From the NCBI RefSeq assembly GCF_003201205.1, contig NZ_QICN01000002.1:173780-237779 (forward strand): a stretch of 64,000 nt of DNA, written 5' to 3'. The DNA comes from Sinimarinibacterium flocculans (GTDB lineage Bacteria > Pseudomonadota > Gammaproteobacteria > Nevskiales > Nevskiaceae). Below, piece by piece: positions 58,463-64,000 of the stretch. The notes under the pieces are model-generated. The model had not been told where the DNA came from. It saw nothing but the letters and a program-made list of their open reading frames with translations, and searched no databases. A program made the translations under genes and the position numbers. The stretch's first letter is position 1; the number at the start of each line of letters is the position of its first letter.

Positions 58463-58613
58463 CGTGATTATTAACGAACCTCAGCCAACGTTAGCGCTGG
58501 CGCGGGATTGACGCGAATCTCAGACGCCAGTGGAGCGTGGTCAACGTAGCCTTACAGAACAATGCCTTATGTCCTCCCGGCTATCACTCAGCTGAGGTTC
58601 GTTAGTAGTCAGG
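58463..58613. mobile_element. MITE-like element, 151 bp
   Basis: Terminal inverted repeats of 23 bp (58463-58485 and 58591-58613) match at 20 of 23 positions, including a perfect inner 14 bp TAACGAACCTCAGC. The element is bounded by exact 8-bp direct repeats. It has no open frame of note and contains an internal imperfect stem (around 58492-58550). It starts 21 bases after the TIR-WD40 stop. The structure fits a non-autonomous transposon moved by a transposase encoded elsewhere; an 8-bp duplication is compatible with several IS families and I cannot name one. Confidence 0.75.
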
Positions 58614-58621
58614 ACAAAAGA
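58614..58621. repeat. Right 8-bp target-site duplication
   Basis: ACAAAAGA, the second copy. On the minus strand it is part of the T-tract (TTTCTTTTGT) of the neighbouring terminator, showing where the element inserted. Confidence 0.8.
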
Positions 58622-58652
58622 AAGAGGCGCACCCGTTCGAGGAGTGCGCCTC
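58614..58652 (-). terminator. Rho-independent terminator of the exported-protein gene
   Basis: Read on the minus strand, GAGGCGCAC and GTGCGCCTC (58652-58644 / 58632-58624) form a perfect 9-bp stem with an 11-base loop, followed by TTTCTTTTGT. It lies 20 bases after the stop of the gene at 58673. Confidence 0.8.
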
Positions 58653-58672
58653 CCTAGCGACTTCATAGCCAC

Positions 58673-59221
58673 CTAGGGCGCGTACGGCTCACCGAACACG
58701 GCCCCGATGGTTGCGTTCCAAGTATTGTTGTAGGCGGCTCCCAGTCCGAGTTCCGCAGGAATCACTGGTTGAGGCGGCGCGGGAATCTTCTTCACGTAGC
58801 CGGCCATGCGATTACCTGCACCACCGATGTCCCCCGCCCCCGCCATGCCGAGCACGATATCCAGTTCGTCCCATGCCGCGTTGGGAGCCCAGCGCGTCGC
58901 CCAACGGATAGCGAGGGGGGTGTACCAGTTCACGGTGTCGTCGAGCCAGTACCCGACCCAATAGAGCTGATCGGACGGGATTCCGGGGATGGGGATGTAG
59001 GGCAGTTCCGGCACGTTCAGCTGCGGCAGCGCCGGCAGACCGAAACGCGGTTCTCCCTCCTTCGGCTGCACCTGCCCCGGCAGACCCGCCAGCGTCGGCG
59101 CTGCTGCCAGCCCCGTGACCTTCGCGACCGTCGGCTGCAGCCGCGGCAGCAGGCCTTGGGCCTGTACCGATGTCGCGCAGGCCATCAAGCCAGCTGCGAT
59201 TGCCAATACCGTCTTGTTCAT
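58673..59221 (-). CDS. Exported protein, unknown function
   Basis: 182 residues from ATG 59221, with GAGGGGGG 5 bases upstream. A signal peptide (VLAIAAGLMACATSVQAQ, about 22 residues) is followed by a Pro-rich region (residues 55-80, LPALPQLNVPELPYIPIPG) and a Trp-rich segment (YWVGYWLDDTVNWYTPLA, IRWATRWAPNAAW), then a Gly-rich end. I recognise no family. It is flanked by a clean intrinsic terminator and by a 164-bp gap to purL; it lies on the opposite strand to the TIR-WD40 gene, tail to tail. Confidence 0.7.
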   Translation of the reverse strand: MNKTVLAIAAGLMACATSVQAQGLLPRLQPTVAKVTGLAAAPTLAGLPGQVQPKEGEPRFGLPALPQLNVPELPYIPIPGIPSDQLYWVGYWLDDTVNWYTPLAIRWATRWAPNAAWDELDIVLGMAGAGDIGGAGNRMAGYVKKIPAPPQPVIPAELGLGAAYNNTWNATIGAVFGEPYAP

Positions 59222-59385
59222 CACACCCCCCTCGGGTTCGTTGGTTGCGCCGCAACGCGCGACGTACTGTTGACGTTCAACAAGGGCGTGCAACGGGCTT
59301 TGCCAACTAGTTTGCAGAAGTAGGGGGAGCGAGCTTTTTTGAGTGCGACAAAGCTCACGTTGGCGGGGTTTTCCGTCTGCGCGGC

Positions 59386-62300
59386 TCAGCCCGCCCAGCG
59401 ACGCGCGTTCTCGAACATGCGCAACCACGGCGTCGTCGCGTGCTCACGCGCCGGCCACCACGAGCCGGTGACGCCGTGCACGGTGCGTTCCGGGTGCGGC
59501 ATCAGGATGGTGACGCGGCCGTCGGTGTTGCAGATCGCGGTGACGCCTTCCGGTGAGCCGTTGGGGTTGGCGGGATAGCGGGTCGCGATGCCGCCGCGGG
59601 TATCGACGTAACGCATCGCAACCTGCCCGCCAGTCTGCAGCGAAGCAAGATCGTCAGGCTGTTCGAATACCGCACGACCCTCGCCGTGGGCGACGGCGAT
59701 CGGCAGCGTCGAGCCGGCCATGCCGGCGAAGAACAGCGATTTTGACTCCAGGATCTCGACCTGCGACCAGCGGGCCTCGAACTGCTCGCTGCGGTTGCGG
59801 CGGAAGGCCGGCCAGTGTTCGGCGCCCGGAACGATGGACTTGAGCGCCGCGAACATCTGGCAGCCGTTGCAGACACCGAGGGCGAAACGGTCCTTGCGGG
59901 CCAGAAAGTCCGCAAAGCCCGCGCGGGCGCGCTCGTTGAACAGGATGGTCTTGGCCCAGCCCTGGCCGGCGCCGAGCACGTCGCCGTAGGAGAAGCCGCC
60001 ACAGGCGACGAGCCCCGCAAAGTCGGCAAGCTGCACGCGACCATCGAGTACGTCGGTCATATGCACGTCGACCGACTCGAAGCCGGCGCGATCGAAAGCC
60101 CAGGCCATTTCCGCGTGGCTGTTGACGCCCTGCTCGCGCAGGATGGCGACCTTGGGGCGCCGCGTAACCTGCGGGGCGGGCCGCGGGTCGTCGAAGCTCA
60201 GCCGGACACCCAGCCCCGGATCGTCCTTGGCGCCGACCGATTCGTACTCCTCGCACGCGCAATCCGGGTCGTCACGCAGCGCGGCCATGCGATAGCTGAG
60301 TTCTGACCAGGCCTTGTGCAGGCTTTCGCGCGACGCCTCGTAGACGCCGCCGATACCGATCGTGTCGCTCGCATTCGGCGCGCCGATGTCGTGCGCGACC
60401 AGCCCGGCGTCACGGAATGCGCCGAGCACGGTGTCAGCCTCCGCAGCGCGGACTTGCACGACGAAGCCGAGTTCCTCGCTGAACAGCACGGCCGCCGGAT
60501 CGGTGCCGACCGCTGAGACGTCTACGCTCAGGCCGCAATGGCCGGCGAAGGCCATTTCGGCCAGCGTGACGAACAGGCCGCCGTCGCTGCGATCGTGATA
60601 CGCCAGCAGCCGGTCCTCGGCATTGAAGCGCTGCACGAGGGCGAAAGCTGCCTTGAGCTGCTGCGGATCGTCGAGATCGGGCGGGACGTCGCCGACCTGC
60701 GCATGGACCTGGGCCAACGCAGAGCCGCCAAGCCGGTTGCGGCCGTTGCCGAGGTCGACCAGCAGCAGGCGTGTGTCGAGATCGGCGACGAGCTGCGGCG
60801 TGAGCACGCGGCGCACATCGGTCACCGGCGCGAACGCGGACACGATCAGCGACAGCGGAGCCGTCTGCGCGTGCGTGGCGCCGTCATGCGACCACACGCT
60901 CTTCATCGACAGCGAGTCCTTGCCGACCGGAATGGCGATGCCGAGCTGCGGACACAGCTCGGCGCCGACCGCCTTCACCGTGTCGAACAGGCGTGCGTCC
61001 TCGTCGAACTGACCGCAGGCCGCCATCCAGTTGGCCGAAAGACGGATGTCTTCGATCTTCGCGATCGGTGCGGCGGCGATGTTGAGTACCGCCTCGGCCA
61101 CCGCCATGCGTCCGGAGGACGGACCGTCGAGCAGGGCGAGCGGCGTGCGCTCGCCCATCGCCATCGCCTCGCCGGTCGTCGACTCGAAGCCGGTCGCCGT
61201 CACCGCACAGTCGGCAACCGGGACCTGCCAGGGTCCGACCATCTGGTCGCGCACGGTGAGGCCGCCGACGCTGCGATCGCCGATGGTGATCAGGAAGTTC
61301 TTCGAGGCGATTGCCGGCAGTGCGAGCAGGCGCTTCACCGCATCCGCGACGTCGATCGCTTGCGTATCGAGCGCCGCGAAGCGCGACGGCGCGCGCGCCG
61401 AGCGGCGCTGCATGCGCGGCGGTTTGCCGAGCAGCACCGGCATCGGCATGTCGACCGCGGGCTCGCCAAGCTCGCGATCCTCGACCAGCAGCCGCTGTTC
61501 CGCCGTGGCGATGCCGACGACGGCGTAGGGACAGCGCTCACGCGCGCACAGCGCGGCAAAACGCTCGACGTCCTGCGGCGCGATCGCGAGCACGTAGCGC
61601 TCCTGCGACTCGTTGCACCAGATCTCCATCGGCGACAGGGCCGGATCGGCGCACAGCACCTCGCGCAGCTGGAAGCGGCCGCCGCGGTCGTCGGCGTCCA
61701 CCAGTTCGGGCAGCGCGTTGGAGATGCCGCCGGCGCCGACGTCGTGGATCGACAGGATCGGGTTGTCGTCGCCGAGCGCCCAGCAGACGTCGACCACCTG
61801 CTGACAGCGACGTTCCAGTTCCGGATTGGCACGCTGCACGGACGCGAAGTCGAGTGCGGCACTGCTGCTGCCGGTGGCCATCGAGCTGGCGGCGCCGCCG
61901 CCCAGGCCGATCAGCATCGCCGGACCGCCGAGCACGACCAGCTTGGCGTTGTCGACCACCGGGCGCTTCTCGACGTGCTGCGCACGGATGTTGCCGTAGC
62001 CACCGGCGATCATGATCGGCTTGTGGTAGCCGCGGTTGCGCGCATCGGGCGTGATCTGCTCGAAGCTGCGGAAGTAGCCGGCGAGGTTCGGGCGGCCGAA
62101 CTCGTTGTTGTACGCCGCCGCGCCAATCGGGCCTTCGAGCATGATGTCGAGGCTGCTGGCCATGCGCTCCGGCGTGCCCTGCGCCAGCAGCTCCGGCTGC
62201 TGCTCCCAGGGCTGCTCGAAGCCGGGCACGCGCAGGTTGGACACCGAGAAGCCGCAGAGGCCGGCCTTGGGCTTGCCGCCGCGGCCGGTCGCGGCCTCGT

Positions 62301-63225
62301 CGCGGATCTCGCCACCGGCGCCCGTACCGGCGCCCGGATGCGGCGAGATGCCGGTCGGGTGGTTATGCGTCTCCACCTTCATCAGGATGTGCACCGGCTC
62401 GTCGTGCCGGCGCCAGACCTGATCGGCATCGGGGAACCAGCGCATGCCGCCATGCCCCTCGATCACCGCGGCGTTGTCCTTGTACGCCGACAGCACGCCC
62501 TCCGGGGCCGCCGCATGCGTCATGCGGATCATGCCGAACAGCGAGTGCGGCTGGGTTTCGCCGTCCACCGTGAACTCGGCATTGAAGATCTTGTGCCGGC
62601 AATGCTCGCTGTTGACCTGCGCGAACATCATCAGCTCGGCGTCGGTCGGGTTGCGGCCGGCGGAGCCGTAGTGCTGCGCCAGATACGCGATCTCGTCGTC
62701 CGACAACGCCAGGCCCCAGTCGCGGTTCGCCGCAGCCAGGGCATCGGCACCGCCGGCGAGCACGTCCACCGTCCGCAGCCCGCGGCGCGGCTGGCCGTCG
62801 AAGACATGTTGCAACTGATCGGGCGCCGTCAGCACCGACTCCATCATCGGATCGTGCAGCAGGGCGGCGGCCGCCTCCGGCAACGCGTCGATGCCGTGCA
62901 GACGATAGACGCGCCCCAGCTCGATGCGGCGGACACCGGTCAGGCCGCAGACGCGGGCGATGTCGGTGGCCTTGCTCGACCATGGCGAGGTCGTGCCCAG
63001 GCGCGGCACGACGTAGACCTGCGCGTCGGCCGCGTCGATCGCGTCCGGACCGGGGCCGAGCAGTCGGCGAAGGGCGTCCGTCCCGACACCATCGGCATCG
63101 ATCAGGAAGAGGTCCCGCGCATCCAGTCCGGTAAGCCCCGGGGCATGCAACCGCAGCGCGGCCAGCAGACGGGCGATACGGAAGGCCGAGAGCGATTCGG
63201 CGCCGGGCAGGACGATGACGGACAT
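59386..63225 (-). CDS. purL: Phosphoribosylformylglycinamidine synthase
   Basis: 1279 residues, close to E. coli PurL (1295). ATG 63225 was chosen because MSVIVLPGAESLSAFR matches the family start. The N-terminal PurS-like and linker domains, two AIRS-type halves (MKVETHNHPTGISPHPGAGTG binds ATP; IMIAGGYGNIRAQ; MGERTPLALLD) and a C-terminal glutaminase with the nucleophile cysteine in LGVCNGCQMFAALKS and the His/Glu pair near HGEGRAVF/HPERTVHGV. It makes FGAM in purine synthesis. Monocistronic here; the gene at 63334 faces the same way. Confidence 0.97.
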   Translation of the reverse strand: MSVIVLPGAESLSAFRIARLLAALRLHAPGLTGLDARDLFLIDADGVGTDALRRLLGPGPDAIDAADAQVYVVPRLGTTSPWSSKATDIARVCGLTGVRRIELGRVYRLHGIDALPEAAAALLHDPMMESVLTAPDQLQHVFDGQPRRGLRTVDVLAGGADALAAANRDWGLALSDDEIAYLAQHYGSAGRNPTDAELMMFAQVNSEHCRHKIFNAEFTVDGETQPHSLFGMIRMTHAAAPEGVLSAYKDNAAVIEGHGGMRWFPDADQVWRRHDEPVHILMKVETHNHPTGISPHPGAGTGAGGEIRDEAATGRGGKPKAGLCGFSVSNLRVPGFEQPWEQQPELLAQGTPERMASSLDIMLEGPIGAAAYNNEFGRPNLAGYFRSFEQITPDARNRGYHKPIMIAGGYGNIRAQHVEKRPVVDNAKLVVLGGPAMLIGLGGGAASSMATGSSSAALDFASVQRANPELERRCQQVVDVCWALGDDNPILSIHDVGAGGISNALPELVDADDRGGRFQLREVLCADPALSPMEIWCNESQERYVLAIAPQDVERFAALCARERCPYAVVGIATAEQRLLVEDRELGEPAVDMPMPVLLGKPPRMQRRSARAPSRFAALDTQAIDVADAVKRLLALPAIASKNFLITIGDRSVGGLTVRDQMVGPWQVPVADCAVTATGFESTTGEAMAMGERTPLALLDGPSSGRMAVAEAVLNIAAAPIAKIEDIRLSANWMAACGQFDEDARLFDTVKAVGAELCPQLGIAIPVGKDSLSMKSVWSHDGATHAQTAPLSLIVSAFAPVTDVRRVLTPQLVADLDTRLLLVDLGNGRNRLGGSALAQVHAQVGDVPPDLDDPQQLKAAFALVQRFNAEDRLLAYHDRSDGGLFVTLAEMAFAGHCGLSVDVSAVGTDPAAVLFSEELGFVVQVRAAEADTVLGAFRDAGLVAHDIGAPNASDTIGIGGVYEASRESLHKAWSELSYRMAALRDDPDCACEEYESVGAKDDPGLGVRLSFDDPRPAPQVTRRPKVAILREQGVNSHAEMAWAFDRAGFESVDVHMTDVLDGRVQLADFAGLVACGGFSYGDVLGAGQGWAKTILFNERARAGFADFLARKDRFALGVCNGCQMFAALKSIVPGAEHWPAFRRNRSEQFEARWSQVEILESKSLFFAGMAGSTLPIAVAHGEGRAVFEQPDDLASLQTGGQVAMRYVDTRGGIATRYPANPNGSPEGVTAICNTDGRVTILMPHPERTVHGVTGSWWPAREHATTPWLRMFENARRWAG

Positions 63226-63333
63226 GGAAATTCTGGGCTCGAGGTCGCCGGCGGCGGACCGCCGGGGTGCGCGGGGCGCCATTTTCGCATGTTGTGCCCG
63301 CGCCGGCCGCAGATCACCTGCCGACGCAGCCGC

Positions 63334-64000
63334 TCAGACCACCTCGCGCCAGTCCAGCCCTGCGTCCTGCCTGGCGCAAACGATCCACTCGTCGTCGGCG
63401 TCGATGGCCTCCACGACGATCCGCCGGGCCAGTTCCGGACAGTTGTTGGTCTCGGACAGGTGGGTCAGCACCAAGTGCTGAAGGCGCGAAACCGCGTAGC
63501 CATGAAGCAGGCCGGCTGCCTGCGCGTTCGACAGATGTCCGCGACTGCCACCAACCCGGCGCTTGAGCGCTTCCGGATACGGCCCGTCGCTCAGCATCTG
63601 CGGATCGTGGTTGCACTCCAGCATCAGGGCGTCGCAGTCCGCCAGCACGCTGCGCATGTGCGGCGTCACGTGCCCGGCGTCCGAGAGCACCCCCAGCCGC
63701 AGGTTCTCGTGGGCGATCACGTACTGGCAGGGCTCGCGCGCGTCGTGCGGCACCGGGTACGGCTGGATTCCCAGCGCGCCGATCGTGAAGTGCTGGTGCG
63801 GCGAGAAGCGCAGCGCATGCGGCACGGCGCGATCCTTCCAGGCCGCATAGGAACCATGCGTCATCCACACCGGAATCCGGTACCGGCGCGCGAGCCGGGC
63901 GACGCCGCCCAGATGATCGCCATGCTCGTGGGTCACCAGGATCGCATCGAGCGCCTGCGGCTCGACACCGAGCCGCTGCAGGCGCTGCTCGGTGTCGCCG
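63334..64000 (-). CDS. MBL-fold metallo-hydrolase (N-terminus beyond window)
   Basis: The frame is open to the right edge; residues GDTEQRLQRLGVEPQALDAI precede the metal motif VTHEHGDHLGG (HxHxDH). Further metal-ligand candidates are in LSDAGHVT and LECNHDPQML, then LTHLSETNNCPELAR. The layout resembles YycJ/WalJ-type hydrolases (PF12706-like). Predicted cytoplasmic zinc or manganese hydrolase, possibly a nuclease; substrate not assignable from this fragment. About 222 residues are visible and the start lies outside. Confidence 0.85.
   Translation of the reverse strand, partial: GDTEQRLQRLGVEPQALDAILVTHEHGDHLGGVARLARRYRIPVWMTHGSYAAWKDRAVPHALRFSPHQHFTIGALGIQPYPVPHDAREPCQYVIAHENLRLGVLSDAGHVTPHMRSVLADCDALMLECNHDPQMLSDGPYPEALKRRVGGSRGHLSNAQAAGLLHGYAVSRLQHLVLTHLSETNNCPELARRIVVEAIDADDEWIVCARQDAGLDWREVV

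Noticed and set aside
58472-58604. Integron attC-like site (begins TAAC and ends GTTA with palindromic ends)
   Set aside because: The 7-base cores are TATTAAC and GTTAGTA, which do not fit RYYYAAC / GTTRRRY, and the exact 8-bp direct repeats abutting 23-bp inverted repeats point to transposition instead.

Overview
The window is a high-GC segment of a gammaproteobacterial chromosome. That reading rests on conserved gene order shared with Pseudomonas-type genomes: pgeF-rluD-bamD-pilS-pilR, petABC-sspA-sspB-diaA-yraN-lpoA-rsmI, nadD-rsfS-rlmH, mreBCD-mrdA-rodA-mltB-rlpA-dacC-lipB, and mlaFEDCB-mlaA. A DUF1302/DUF1329 pair at the left edge would fit a Nevskiales/Solimonadaceae-like lineage, but no rRNA or other taxonomic marker is present, so anything below class is a guess. 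No tRNA, rRNA, CRISPR array or intact insertion sequence was seen.

Layout. 1-3.2 kb: DUF1329 (cut by the edge) and DUF1302 outer-membrane genes, leftward. 3.5-6.1 kb: pgeF and rluD leftward, bamD divergent. 6.1-10 kb: nadE, sucD and sucC leftward, with strong hairpins between bamD and nadE and a duplicated fragment of the nadE 3' end. 10.1-15.6 kb: a small zinc-ribbon protein, PilS/PilR, and a split GAF/histidine kinase/LuxR-type regulator set. 15.9-22.8 kb: cytochrome bc1 (petABC), sspAB, diaA, yraN, lpoA and rsmI. 22.8-28.8 kb: a DUF885 peptidase-like protein, a GDYXXLXY/DUF2157 membrane pair, an LplT-PlsC fusion and a small exported protein. 28.9-37.2 kb: rlmH, rsfS, nadD, proA, holA, hslO and gatBAC, all leftward. 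37.4-46.8 kb: the rod-shape and cell-wall cluster plus lipB. 46.9-50.7 kb: the Mla phospholipid-transport operon with mlaA. 50.7-59.2 kb: an accessory island. 59.4-64 kb: purL and an MBL-fold hydrolase cut by the right edge.

The accessory island (50743-59221) is the most interesting part. It holds an orphan two-partner-secretion-like (TpsB) barrel protein without a visible signal peptide, a TPR protein ending in a class III cyclase-like domain that has lost its metal-binding aspartates, a CRP-type regulator that keeps the CRP DNA-reading residues but not the cAMP pocket, with a perfect TGTGA-N6-TCACA site 22 bases before its start codon, a small membrane protein, and a 1014-residue TIR / transmembrane / WD40 protein. 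The WD40 half of that last gene is visibly lower in GC than the TIR half. Just after it lies a 151-bp MITE-like element with 23-bp terminal inverted repeats and exact 8-bp target duplications, lodged in the T-tract of the terminator of a facing gene. Together these suggest a laterally shaped signalling or defence module; a joint function is inference.

Elsewhere the window is mostly housekeeping. Tight ATGA/TGATG/GTGA stop-start overlaps link petA-petB, lpoA-yraN, holA-proA, gatC-gatA-gatB, mreC-mreD, mrdA-rodA-mltB-rlpA and the mla genes, which supports translationally coupled operons.
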